64,000 nt of DNA from Symploca sp. SIO3C6 (GCA_010692425.1 JAAHHJ010000003.1:124001-188000); one strand, 5' to 3'. Shown: positions 17,610 to 27,278, counted from the first letter of the stretch. Numbers and translations are program-made. Notes: a model not told the origin generated them from the sequence alone.

Positions 17610-19406
17610 TTAGACATTTCCTATCGGAATTTCCACGATAAACTCTGTCCCTTCTCCTGGAGCAGAAACACAACTGAGCTTACCACCGTGCTTTTCCACT
17701 ATAATCTGATAACTGATAGCCAAACCTAAACCAGTACCACGTCCGGCAGGTTTGGTAGTAAAAAACGGATCGAATATCTGCTTTTGCACTTGCTCATTCA
17801 TTCCTGGACCGTTGTCAACAATGCGTATGACTACTTTTTCTTCTGTCTTGGCTGTTGCTGTTGATGAGTTTTCACTAATTTTTTCTGTATAAATCCAAAT
17901 CTTTGACTTTATCGGTTGTATTTGATTTGTTGAGTTTGAGTTATGGTCATTATGATTGGTATCTGCTAAAGCGTCAATCGCGTTATTGATTAGATTCATA
18001 AATACTTGATTTAACTGAGAATTATAACAATTAACTGGTGGCAGTTCACCATAATTTTTAATCACTTCAATCTCAGGGCGATTGCCTACGGCACGCAAGC
18101 GATGATTCAAAATCAGTAGAGTTTTATCAAGACCATCATGAATATCAATATATTCTTTTTCTAATTGATTTGTTCTCGAAAAATTTCTTAGGGAAAGCAC
18201 AATCTCATGAATACGTTCAGCTCCTAACTGCATGGAATTAATCAACTTTTGCCAATCTTCCATCAGAAACTCTAAGTCGATCTCCTCAATTAATTCTTGG
18301 ATTTCTGGTGTAGGATTAGGATAAGTCTGCTGGTAAATTTCAATCAGGCGAATTAGGTCAGAAGCGTATTCACTAGCAGGAATAAGATTGCCATAGATAA
18401 AGCTGACTGGATTGTTAATTTCATGGGCAACACCGGCAACCATTTGCCCAAGGCTAGACATTTTTTCAGTTTGAATGAGTCTAGCTTGGGTGCGTTTTAA
18501 TTCGCTGAGGGTTAACTCTAACTGAGTTGCCCTATCTCGTTCTCGCGCTTCCGAGAGTCTTATGGCTTCCTCTGTCTGTTTGCGCTCTGTGATGTCCATA
18601 ATGTTACCAAAAACCCGCAAACTCTTGCCCTGTTCACACACTGTCTTGGCTGTTGTTCGCACCCAGCGATGATTGTTATTGGCAGTGATCAATGGTAATT
18701 CCAGATCATAAGGTTTACCATCTTCGATAGCATTGCCAAAGGCTTCTCGGATGATTGTTTGGGCTATTGGAGAGTAAAAACTCAGATATAAGTCTATACT
18801 CTTCATATCATCATTGAGCTTAAGGTTTTCAGGAAGCTCGAGAATTTGATGAACTTCTTGGGTCCAAAAACACTTTTTAGATACCAAATCAATTAACCAG
18901 CCACCAACTTTAGTAATCCGCAGGGTTTCATTGAGGAGAGTCTCACTCTGGCGCAATGCCTCCTCAACTTGCTTCCGCTCGCAAATCTCCTTTTGAAGTA
19001 GTGCTTTTTGTCTGCCAATTGTCAGTTGATTTTCAACTCGAGCTAAAACCTCCTGTATCTGAAATGGTTTGGTGATATAGTCTGCACAACCAACCTCAAA
19101 AGCCTTTACCTTATCTAAAACCTCGTTGAGAGCACTCAAGAAAATTACCGGAATCTCCTTCGTTTGCTTTATTGCTTTCAACTTTTGACACAGTTGATAG
19201 CCATCCATATCTGGCATTCTGATGTCAAGTAAAATTAGATCCGGTGGAGCCGCTTGCACACCCATCAAAGCTGTTGAAGCGTTAATTGCCCTCCTCACCT
19301 CATATCCATGTGTAGTCAGCATCTTTGATAACAGGTGCAGATTATCTGGCTTATCATCAACGATGAGAATTTTACTTTTAGCTTCTAGCTCTTGATTGCT
19401 ATTCAT
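17610..19406 (-). CDS. Response regulator-PAS-histidine kinase hybrid
   Basis: This 598-residue soluble signalling protein has an N-terminal receiver (residues 12-130; KILIVDDKPDNLHLLSKML, phospho-Asp in LILLDIRMPDMDGYQL, Lys in ADYITKPF), a PAS domain (about 155-275, ending GNIMDITERKQTEEA), a coiled linker, a histidine kinase core with H328 in GVAHEINNPVSFIYGN, and a HATPase with N box (LINNAID), G1 (VDNGPGMNE) and G2 (GRGTGLGLAIS). The receiver-first order suggests that it is itself controlled by an upstream kinase. The hybrid kinase gene at 19938-23930, on the same strand, is a candidate. No transmembrane segment. Confidence 0.9.
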   Translation of the reverse strand: MNSNQELEAKSKILIVDDKPDNLHLLSKMLTTHGYEVRRAINASTALMGVQAAPPDLILLDIRMPDMDGYQLCQKLKAIKQTKEIPVIFLSALNEVLDKVKAFEVGCADYITKPFQIQEVLARVENQLTIGRQKALLQKEICERKQVEEALRQSETLLNETLRITKVGGWLIDLVSKKCFWTQEVHQILELPENLKLNDDMKSIDLYLSFYSPIAQTIIREAFGNAIEDGKPYDLELPLITANNNHRWVRTTAKTVCEQGKSLRVFGNIMDITERKQTEEAIRLSEARERDRATQLELTLSELKRTQARLIQTEKMSSLGQMVAGVAHEINNPVSFIYGNLIPASEYASDLIRLIEIYQQTYPNPTPEIQELIEEIDLEFLMEDWQKLINSMQLGAERIHEIVLSLRNFSRTNQLEKEYIDIHDGLDKTLLILNHRLRAVGNRPEIEVIKNYGELPPVNCYNSQLNQVFMNLINNAIDALADTNHNDHNSNSTNQIQPIKSKIWIYTEKISENSSTATAKTEEKVVIRIVDNGPGMNEQVQKQIFDPFFTTKPAGRGTGLGLAISYQIIVEKHGGKLSCVSAPGEGTEFIVEIPIGNV

Positions 19407-19937
19407 GAGATTTACCCAAAATGATGGGATATAAGCCCCGTCCTTGTTTAGGCGGTTTGTGATGGCATTTGTGGTATAATACTTAAGCTACAGGGTATTT
19501 ACAGGAGAGACTTTGGATGAACCAGAACCAAGCTCAGGAGTATCACCAAGGGTAAAAGCATCTAAGGAAGTTTCAAATCGCCAGAAGTCAGCAGTCATTT
19601 TTGTTGAGTGTAAATTACCATTGCCCTGGTACTTCCAGGAAAATACCAACTTACTAGATACTCCCTGTCTCGAGTCTTCCCAGGGCAGAGGAAAGCCGTA
19701 AAGCTTGTGGTTTGCCAATTTCACACTAGAGCATCCAAGCTTTTGTTGGTCTAATGGTGTGAGACTATATTTGTTACTATGGTTAGCTTGTAGCATCTTT
19801 GGTGGCAGTAGAGTTCCTTGGTGCCGGTGCTGTTGAATTTTGGCTAATGGTGAGATCGAAATAGCAGGAAACTTAGAAAACTTAGAAAGGTAAACTAAAA
19901 TAATTTCAGGTAAGAAGCATGGAGTTATAACACGACC
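19407..19937. other. 530-bp gap between two kinase genes, with a plus-strand promoter-like site
   Basis: No gene family is recognised. On the plus strand, GTGGTATAAT (TATAAT at 19475-19480, extended -10 form) is followed by AGGAGA at 19503-19508 and an ATG at 19517 that opens only 12 codons (MNQNQAQEYHQG, then TAA). Overlapping longer frames exist on both strands (19488-19796 minus, 19513-19701 plus), but neither looks like a known protein. Confidence 0.4.
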
Positions 19938-22900
19938 CTAACCCGAAGATAATTGGTTGTCTGAAGCCTTTGACTCACTTGCTGGTTGAGTTAAATTGGC
20001 AATATGCTCAAATTGAAACCTATTTACCAAGTCCTGGAGAGCCTTGGCAATGGCAGCATTTTCCTTACTCAGGAGTTTGATTACGCCGAACATTTGCTCT
20101 TCATCAAGTTGGGTAGCGGCTTGGTGGAGCTTTACCAAGCAATTAGCAGGTAGCAATGCCAATTCCTCTCTAGTAAGTTCGTGGGGAGGATCTGACTTAG
20201 CAAGTATAAACTGAGTAGATTCTTCATAGATATAACGAACTCCTAGGTATTGAGTAATTTTCTCAAAAATGATTTCCTCTCGGAAAGGCTTGCTGACAAA
20301 ATCATTGAACCCAGATGATAGGATTACAGAGCGCTGTTTATCAAAAACACTAGCGGTTAGGGCAATAATTGCTGTTGCCTGACCCTTCAAATGAGATCTA
20401 ATCTTTTTTGTTGCCTCATAACCATCTAGTACAGGCATGCGCATATCCATCCAGATCAAGTGCGGTTCCCAACGCTCCCAAATGTCGAAGGCTTCCTGCC
20501 CATTTTTGGCTTCACGCACCTCAAACCCCAACGGAGAGATCAAATTGACTAAGATGAGGCGACTCTCCCATTTATCATCAGCTACCAGAATGCGATACAC
20601 AGGTTGGTTAGGTGCCAAACTGATCAAACGCCGAGGTGAGGGCTTACTATCAACTTGGGCAGCTTCAACCGGCTCGATCTCAATCTCAAATTTAAAAATT
20701 GTTCCCTGATTGACGATGCTGCTGACACTGATATCCCCTCCCATCATTTGCACGAATTTTTTACTAATGGATAAACCTAAACCAGTTCCTTCCTGAGATT
20801 TTCTACCCGTTTCAGTTTGGACAAAAGCTTCAAATAAGATGTCTAATTCTGCTGAGGCAATACCAGAACCAGTGTCTTCCACCTCAAATAATAACCTCCT
20901 CAGTTGCGATTGAGGAGGTGAGGAGAAAGGAAGATTCCCAGCTACGGAAGCTGTTGATAATTTATCCCCCCCCTGCTCCCCTAACTCCCCAGCTTCTGGG
21001 TACCACAGATCAATTCCTACTCGCAGCATCACCCAGCCTGCTTGAGTGAATTTGATCGCATTTCCCAGGAGGTTAATCAAAACCTGGCGCAGTTTGCTCT
21101 CGTCGGTTCTCACGTATTGAGGAACACCTGGTTCAATTTCAAATCTCAACTCTAAGCCTTTAGATGCTACTTTGAGCTTTAGCATTTCCTCGAGACTTGT
21201 GAGCAAATGGTATAAGTCAAAGCTTTTGTGATGGAGCGCAACTTGACCAGCCTCGATTTTAGACATTTCCAGCACATCGTTGAGTAGACTTAACAAATGT
21301 TCGCCACTACGACCGATAATTCCTAAATGCTCCCTTTGTCTGGAACTAAGCAATGAATCACGGCTCATCACTTGGGTGAAGCCCAGGATAGCGTTGAGAG
21401 GAGTACGAAGTTCATGGCTCATATTGGCTAGAAATTCGCTTTTGGCTCTGTTGGCAGCATCAGCATTTTCTTTTGCTTCCTTGAGTTGCCCTAGCAGTTG
21501 AGCCTGTTGCAGAGCTACTCCCAACTGATTACCTACTTGGGTTAGCAGGTTCAATTCTCTAGGTTTCCAATTACGAGAGCTTGAGTGCTGGTAGGCACCA
21601 AGTAATCCCCACAGATTTTCGCCAACGAAAACTGGCACAATCATGTAGGCTTTGACTTGAAATTGCTCTAAGACTTCAATGTAGCAATCAGAGTGGTCAG
21701 CTTTGTAGATATCATCAATGGCAAGGCTTTCATGGTGGCGATACCTGCCTCCCTGGGTTTGTTGTAAATGGCTGTCGCTCCAGATAGTTTTGAAGTTGCC
21801 TTGGGCTAATTCTATCCAGCCTGAGACGAGCGACTCAAACACAAACTCCCCACTCCAGTCGGGAAGGAATCGATAGACTGCCACTCGATCACACTTGAGG
21901 ATTTGTCGCACTTCTTGGGTAGTGGCACTAAAAATGGTATCAATATCAAGGGTTTGGCGAATCCTTTCAATGACTCGGGCTAAGGCTCGTTCTTGCTGTG
22001 CGGCTTTGACTTGTTGTTCTTTTTGGGCTTGAACTTGTGCCAGAGCTTTCTGAAGTTCTAGGGAGCGCATTTGAGCCTGTGCTAACAATTCTGATTGTTG
22101 CAGGGCTACTCCCAGATGAAGGGCAATTTTGCTGACAAACCCCTTTTCCTCATCTTGCCATTGGCGCGGGGATGAGTATTGGCAAATGCAGAGTAATCCC
22201 CAAACTCGCTCTCCTTTAAATAGAGGTAAAACTAGGTTGGACTTTACTTGGCACACAGAGATGTTAGCAACAGCCTCTTTACTGGAGTCAGACTCACAGA
22301 TGTCGTCAAGCGCCATAATTTGACCAACTTGATAATCGAGTGTACATCCTTCCCAAAAATAGCGATCGCTATTTTTGGTCTCAAGTGCTGATTGGGAAGG
22401 TAACAAAGTCCCTTCCTCAAACAATTCCTCCCCATAGCAATCAGAATTAGGATCAAACTGAAATACCACCACTCGATCTGCATTTAGCAGTTGGCGCACT
22501 TCGCAGGTAGCTGTCTGGAAAATCGTGTCTAAGTCTAAGGTACGGCGAATCTTGTCGATTACTTGGGCAAGGGCTCGCTCACGCTCGGCTTCCTTGGCTA
22601 ATTCTTGGGCTCTTTGCTGCAATTGAGCTGTTAGAGTAGTCTGGAGTTCAACGGAGCGTTTCTGAGCTTGCCCCAGTAATTGAGCTTGTTGGATTGCTAT
22701 TCCTAACTGCCTACTAATCTGAATTAGGAAGTTTACCTCACTTTCATCCCAATCGCGAGGTCCGGAATTTTGAAAAGCTGCGAGCAATCCCCAGAGGCTT
22801 TGGCCTTGGTAAATAGCGATAATGGCATAGGCTTTGGCCTGATAACTCTCAAGTGCTTCAAGGTAGCATTGGGAAAATTGGGCCTTATAAATATCATTGC

Positions 22901-23930
22901 AAACCCGAAATACCTCTCCTCTGGCAAACTCACCTCCCTCGGTTGCTTGTAAGTAGGTATCTGCCAGTTGGCTACCAGCTAAATATTTAACGCTGCACTC
23001 ACTGATATTTTCACATAGCTCTGGATTTTCCAACTGCTTCTCCATCAGAGAATTCCAACCTTGAGATGCTGACTCGACCACAAATTCACCGCTCCAGTCT
23101 TGATGGAAGCGATAAATCACGACTCTGTCGGCTTTGAGTAATTGCTGCACTTCTTGAGTTGTAGTCTGAAAAATAGTTCTAATATCGAGCGATTGCCTAA
23201 TTTTGTCAATGATTGCAGCTATTGCTTTCTCTCGCCCTACTGCTTGAGCAACTGCTGTGGTTAGGTGAGCTGATTGATTTTGGAGTTGGGCAACAAACTC
23301 CGCCTGCTGCAAAGCTACCCCCAAATGAAGAGCAATCTGACTAACAAACTCAATTTCAGAATCTTGCCATTGGCGCGGGGCTGAACATTGGTGGATGCAG
23401 AGTAATCCCCAAAGATGATCTCCTTGTAATAGAGGGACAACAAGATTGGCTCTAACTTGGAAGCGAGACAGAATCGCAATATGGCAATCAGACAAATCTA
23501 AGGCGTAAATATCACTAGTTGCCCAAATATGACCTTGTTGATAATAATTGGCATACTTATTACCAAAACAATGGTCGTTAATTTTTGCCGCTAAAGCTGA
23601 CTTAAAAGGGGACAACACATCCTCTGAGACAAATTCTCCCTCATTAAAGCCCGAGTCAGGGTAAAAACGATACATCCCCACTCTGTCTGCCTGGAGCAGT
23701 TGACGAACTTCGGTGGCGGTAGATTTGAAAATACTCTCTAAATCTAGTGATTCTCGAATTTTGGTGACAACAGTTAATAAAGCCTGTTGTTTGGCAACTT
23801 GAGTAGGTCTAGTGCTGCCTGCTGACTCTAGTTGGGCAACTCGCCCTCGTAGGTTAGATAACTCTTGAGTTAGTAACTCGTAAGTTTGGAGATCTAAGGT
23901 AACATACTTGCTAGATTTAGATTTAGACAT
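19938..23930 (-). CDS. Four-GAF hybrid histidine kinase with DXCF cyanobacteriochrome domain
   Basis: This 1330-residue soluble sensor has four GAF domains (about 50-215, 230-420, 450-620 and 640-815), a HisKA domain with H839 (NMSHELRTPLNAILGF), a HATPase (LLGNAIKF, EDTGSGI, GTGLGLSIS), a receiver (RILVADDKWESR, phospho-Asp in IWMDMRMPVLDGYE) and a C-terminal helical tail. GAF1 has both chromophore cysteines of DXCF cyanobacteriochromes: C121 in NDHCFG and C149 in LSDCH, 28 residues apart as in TePixJ. GAF2 and GAF4 have Cys-Tyr (SQCY, SDCY) at the canonical site. GAF3 has lost both (SDRYF; SSKEA). Blue/green light sensing through bound phycoviolobilin is inferred. The output partner is unknown, possibly the receiver-kinase downstream. 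Confidence 0.88.
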   Translation of the reverse strand: MSKSKSSKYVTLDLQTYELLTQELSNLRGRVAQLESAGSTRPTQVAKQQALLTVVTKIRESLDLESIFKSTATEVRQLLQADRVGMYRFYPDSGFNEGEFVSEDVLSPFKSALAAKINDHCFGNKYANYYQQGHIWATSDIYALDLSDCHIAILSRFQVRANLVVPLLQGDHLWGLLCIHQCSAPRQWQDSEIEFVSQIALHLGVALQQAEFVAQLQNQSAHLTTAVAQAVGREKAIAAIIDKIRQSLDIRTIFQTTTQEVQQLLKADRVVIYRFHQDWSGEFVVESASQGWNSLMEKQLENPELCENISECSVKYLAGSQLADTYLQATEGGEFARGEVFRVCNDIYKAQFSQCYLEALESYQAKAYAIIAIYQGQSLWGLLAAFQNSGPRDWDESEVNFLIQISRQLGIAIQQAQLLGQAQKRSVELQTTLTAQLQQRAQELAKEAERERALAQVIDKIRRTLDLDTIFQTATCEVRQLLNADRVVVFQFDPNSDCYGEELFEEGTLLPSQSALETKNSDRYFWEGCTLDYQVGQIMALDDICESDSSKEAVANISVCQVKSNLVLPLFKGERVWGLLCICQYSSPRQWQDEEKGFVSKIALHLGVALQQSELLAQAQMRSLELQKALAQVQAQKEQQVKAAQQERALARVIERIRQTLDIDTIFSATTQEVRQILKCDRVAVYRFLPDWSGEFVFESLVSGWIELAQGNFKTIWSDSHLQQTQGGRYRHHESLAIDDIYKADHSDCYIEVLEQFQVKAYMIVPVFVGENLWGLLGAYQHSSSRNWKPRELNLLTQVGNQLGVALQQAQLLGQLKEAKENADAANRAKSEFLANMSHELRTPLNAILGFTQVMSRDSLLSSRQREHLGIIGRSGEHLLSLLNDVLEMSKIEAGQVALHHKSFDLYHLLTSLEEMLKLKVASKGLELRFEIEPGVPQYVRTDESKLRQVLINLLGNAIKFTQAGWVMLRVGIDLWYPEAGELGEQGGDKLSTASVAGNLPFSSPPQSQLRRLLFEVEDTGSGIASAELDILFEAFVQTETGRKSQEGTGLGLSISKKFVQMMGGDISVSSIVNQGTIFKFEIEIEPVEAAQVDSKPSPRRLISLAPNQPVYRILVADDKWESRLILVNLISPLGFEVREAKNGQEAFDIWERWEPHLIWMDMRMPVLDGYEATKKIRSHLKGQATAIIALTASVFDKQRSVILSSGFNDFVSKPFREEIIFEKITQYLGVRYIYEESTQFILAKSDPPHELTREELALLPANCLVKLHQAATQLDEEQMFGVIKLLSKENAAIAKALQDLVNRFQFEHIANLTQPASESKASDNQLSSG

Positions 23931-24456
23931 AGTTCAGGCTATATGCAATGTTCGAGGGAAGATCCAAAAAAGCAAGCAGTAGCACACTGATTAAGTACTC
24001 TATTTAGTAAAGGACGCTTTAAGAGTAGAAATCAGATGCTCCATTTGAAGTCTCCGCGTTTTAAAAAGATGCCGATTCTAAGCGGATGTGGTTACGCGTT
24101 CTTTTAGAGACGCTTCACCACGCTTACGGTATGATTAGTCAAAGAGTCTAACCAGTAATGCTTCGGCAGCTTCAACCGCAGCCATAACTCTCTTGGCGGC
24201 AATAGGCCAACAGTTAAAATTTACTCTGCTCTAAGAGTTAAACTGCTTCCTTGCCCCTTGGCTATTGCTAATTTTGACCCTTTATATATATGTTTTTATG
24301 ATTGAGTGCAACTTGGTATGAGTACTCAAGGTCTTAAATAATTACCTTGGGTTCGTAGTAAAATAGTGCATCCTAACGGTATTTGGAAACTTGATTATAT
24401 ACAATCATAAATGCTGATTGCGAACTATTTACATAAGTGTTAACATATATTAACTT
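23931..24456. other. Gene-free stretch
   Basis: No gene is supported. The sequence becomes AT-rich towards 24300-24456, marking the start of an accessory island that runs to about 28700. Confidence 0.5.
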
Positions 24457-24775
24457 ATGATAATAGAAGCCTCTGACAGGCTTGCTCCCTTTATCCAAGA
24501 ATATAAATATATATAGCCAAGGCTGGACTTAACTCAGACAAGTCCAAGTAGAGGCCTGCAAGGTTATTGTTGAGATAGATGCTCATCTACTAATTGCTGC
24601 CGGCACGGCTTTGGGCAAGACAGAAGCTGCTTTTGCGCCAGCTTTGACACTGCTGCATCAACAACCCCCTACCACGATTGATGAGTTTATCCCCAGCAAT
24701 CTGTTGCGCAAAGCCTTTGCGTTCAATTGCTGAGATGTTAGGGAGTTAGGTAACATTACGCTAAGCTGGCGTTAG
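24457..24775 (+). pseudogene. Decayed DEAD/DEAH-box (Lhr-like) helicase with internal deletion
   Basis: From ATG at 24457 the reading is MIIEASDRLAPFIQEY, then a small frameshift in an AT run, then YSQGWT, a TAA at 24530-24532 where such helicases have Glu, then LRQVQVEACKVIVEIDAHLL, then IAAGTALGKTEAAFAPALTL, which matches the Walker A region AAGTASGKTEAAFLP. Shortly after, the frame reads QQPPTTIDEFIPSNLLRKAF, resembling the extreme C-terminus of these proteins, then a TGA. The middle of a protein of many hundred residues is missing. I infer internal deletion plus at least three point or indel lesions. This is a relic of a helicase often found in defence or repair islands. Confidence 0.7.
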
Positions 24776-25008
24776 TAGTTGAGCTAAACCTACACCAAAT
24801 TTCCCTTGAGGATTAATTAGTTCTTATTCAGATACTTCTTATTCAGAAGCTATCTCAGCAGGGGATTCACTATGCAGATATGTCTCGAAATGCCTCTTGT
24901 CTTCAGGTTGAAGCTGCCGTAGACACTGCGTTTTTTTGTCAATAAAAATCCTCTCTAGTTTATGAATTAGATATTAGACAACAACGAGCGGCAACAAATA
25001 ACAAACAT
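24776..25008. other. Short gene-free stretch downstream of the KMO-like gene
   Basis: It contains a direct repeat TTCTTATTCAGA twice (around 24823-24850). No gene or clear terminator is supported. Confidence 0.4.
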
Positions 25009-26373
25009 TTATACTCTCGCTAAAACTGGAGCCTTGACATTTCTTACTAATTTACTAATTAAAAGCCCTATTTCCGGAGTGTCTAGTTTTTCTTCAACAT
25101 CATCGATTGCTACAATCTTGTCAATTACAGCTCTATTTTTTTGTTCAACTCTTAAAGCTTCTGCATAGGGCATGCAGGTGAAGGTAATATTATGGTATAG
25201 AGAACTGTATTCAGGATACATTTTTTGTATCTTTCTTTCAATTTTCTTCCGCAGTAGGAAGTTTGGATCGCCAACTAGTTTTCTGAGTATCCTGAAGTGT
25301 TCACTACATAAATGAGCAATCGCATCCGTATTGGGCTTGCGCGATTTTTCATACTCTTGCAAAATAGTCTGCCAGTCTCCTGGATATTTTTCCATGCATT
25401 GGATCAGAATCTGACAATCTTCAAAACCAGCATTGGCACCTTGACCATAGTAGGGAAAAATGGCGTGGCAGGCATCGCCAATTAATGCTGCTTTATCTTG
25501 ATAAGTCCAGGGAAAACATTTGATAGTAATCATATCTCCAATCGGTTTCATACAATAATCCTGCAGAGATGACTTAACCAAAGGCAAGATATCTGAGAAA
25601 TAAGTCTCAAAGAGCTTTTGGATATCCTCGTGAGTTTTAATAGATTCATGGGATATTCTTCCTACATAGGGCAGATGCAGTGACAAGGAAAAACTTCCAT
25701 CTAGGTTAGGAAAACCGATGAGCATGAAATTATCTCTTGGCCAAATATGTATAGCGTTTTTTTCCAGTAACCAACTTCGCTCCCTATTAGAGGGAATGAT
25801 GATTTCTCTATACCCTTGTTCAAGATATTCCTGGGAGTAGTTAAAACGTTTCAAGCGCTGCATCTTTTGTCGGATAGCTGAATAGGCACCATCGGCTGCA
25901 AAAATTCGCTGTGCCTGAACCTTTGTGATTGCACCTGTGTTTAGCTGTTGAAACTTAAGCGTAGTTGTTTGTAAATCAATATCAATGCACTTTTGCTGAA
26001 AATAAAAATCAATGTTTTCCTGCTTTTGTGAAAAATCCAAAAGTACCTGACTTAAATCTTCACGTTTAATAGCATAGATAGCTTCTTGATTATTGCCGTA
26101 GGGTTGGTAAGTGCATTGTCCATCTTGAGAATGTACAATTCTTCCGTAGAGAGGAATGCATAACTTGCGTACAACATTGCCTACACCCACAGCATCAAGT
26201 GCTTGAAAACCTCGCTCACACAGAGTGATATTTATAGATTTACCCACTTGCAAATTAATCTGATTTGGGTCTGAATTTCGCTCAAATATACTAACTTTGA
26301 AGTTAGCCTGCGCCAGGTATACGGATAGTAAAGAACCAACAAGTCCAGCTCCAACAATAATTGCGTGTTCCAT
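25009..26373 (-). CDS. kmo: FAD-dependent kynurenine 3-monooxygenase-like hydroxylase
   Basis: This 454-residue group A flavin monooxygenase has the N-terminal Rossmann fold (AIIVGAGLVGSLLSVYLAQA, then FERN), the DG-type segment AADGAYSAIRQKMQR, the KMO-type strand IHIWPRDNFMLIGFPNLDGS and the FAD motif AALIGDACHAIFPYYGQGAN with GFEDC. These follow kynurenine 3-monooxygenase (L-kynurenine to 3-hydroxykynurenine with NADPH and O2). No other kynurenine pathway gene is near. The gene lies 179 bp downstream of the diiron-oxidase-like gene on the same strand, suggesting a two-enzyme tailoring cassette. A short hydrophobic membrane-anchor-like C-terminus is not obvious. The substrate may be another aromatic. 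Confidence 0.82.
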   Translation of the reverse strand: MEHAIIVGAGLVGSLLSVYLAQANFKVSIFERNSDPNQINLQVGKSINITLCERGFQALDAVGVGNVVRKLCIPLYGRIVHSQDGQCTYQPYGNNQEAIYAIKREDLSQVLLDFSQKQENIDFYFQQKCIDIDLQTTTLKFQQLNTGAITKVQAQRIFAADGAYSAIRQKMQRLKRFNYSQEYLEQGYREIIIPSNRERSWLLEKNAIHIWPRDNFMLIGFPNLDGSFSLSLHLPYVGRISHESIKTHEDIQKLFETYFSDILPLVKSSLQDYCMKPIGDMITIKCFPWTYQDKAALIGDACHAIFPYYGQGANAGFEDCQILIQCMEKYPGDWQTILQEYEKSRKPNTDAIAHLCSEHFRILRKLVGDPNFLLRKKIERKIQKMYPEYSSLYHNITFTCMPYAEALRVEQKNRAVIDKIVAIDDVEEKLDTPEIGLLISKLVRNVKAPVLARV

Positions 26374-26552
26374 GATTGACTTAATTAATTCGACAGGTAT
26401 GAACCAGAAATTTACTAACTAAAACTTGATTAGTTACAAAAACCTCGAATATATAGACTCAGTCTTTAAAAGGAGAGCATGTGAATTTATTAGGATATTT
26501 GCACCCACTAAGATGCTCTGTTTTTAAAGCTAACCAGTCTGTATTAAGGCGA

Positions 26553-27278
26553 CTAATTAACAGAAATAAGGCTCGATTCCAACATTGGTTTAGCAAAACA
26601 TTCATGCATTGCATATAAATCACTAAAGAGAACTTTTACCATTGCTTTTGCTTCCAGATATTCTGCTTCTGAAAGGTGATTTACACATAGACTTAAAAGC
26701 TCACAATAATGCTCTTCTGCATCAAAGTAGCTGCCAGCCTGATGGTTAGACTCAGCATCCTTGTGTACTTGCCCAAAAAATTCTAACTTTTCGTACATGC
26801 CAGCTTTCTTCAGTACAGGATGCATGACTTCGATCAAGGTATTAAATCCAGACTCTAATACAATCACTATTAGCAGACGAAATGCAGGATGATTATATTG
26901 CTGTAGGTAGTACATTATTTTATAAACCATATTGCGAATAGGGAAATGATCCTGACTCCACATCTGAGCAAATGCTTGTGTGACATCTTTGCCAAATTTA
27001 TCATTGATGTTAAGGCGTCTTAAATCTTTTAAAAACCAGTGCCAGTGTTGACTATCTTCTTCACTATGCTGATTGATCATCAACTCTAAATCTGAAGCTG
27101 GAGATTGATAACGCATCAACAGCATAATGTCTTTAAATCCCAAGATAAAGAAAGTCATGCGATAAATACACGATATCTTTTTCTCAAAAGGCACAGTTGT
27201 GTTCATCAAAAGGAGGTTCAATGGATTCAGAGAAAGCCTAGATTGCTCTGAATTAATTAATTCCGATAATTTGTTCAT
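26553..27278 (-). CDS. Heme-oxygenase-like diiron oxidase (HDO) candidate
   Basis: This 241-residue, all-helical protein carries the six-ligand pattern of heme-oxygenase-like diiron oxidases such as CADD, UndA, BesC and SznF. The ligands are E73 and H80 (E-x6-H, in SEEDSQHWHW), E142 (IVLESGFNTLIE), and H172, E176, H179 (H-x3-E-x2-H, in VHKDAESNHQAG). In CADD the matching residues, as I recall, are E81, H88, E142, H174, D178 and H181. These enzymes use O2 for C-C cleavage, desaturation or N-oxygenation. Pairing with the KMO-like gene suggests that both act on one small molecule, possibly tryptophan-derived. An acyl-carrier-protein-like or heme-binding role is less likely. AT-rich surroundings suggest acquisition by transfer. 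Confidence 0.7.
   Translation of the reverse strand: MNKLSELINSEQSRLSLNPLNLLLMNTTVPFEKKISCIYRMTFFILGFKDIMLLMRYQSPASDLELMINQHSEEDSQHWHWFLKDLRRLNINDKFGKDVTQAFAQMWSQDHFPIRNMVYKIMYYLQQYNHPAFRLLIVIVLESGFNTLIEVMHPVLKKAGMYEKLEFFGQVHKDAESNHQAGSYFDAEEHYCELLSLCVNHLSEAEYLEAKAMVKVLFSDLYAMHECFAKPMLESSLISVN

Noticed and set aside
19488-19796. 102-codon minus frame and overlapping 62-codon plus frame
   Set aside because: Neither has a recognisable domain. The minus frame has no clear ribosome binding site. Left as unassigned sequence.
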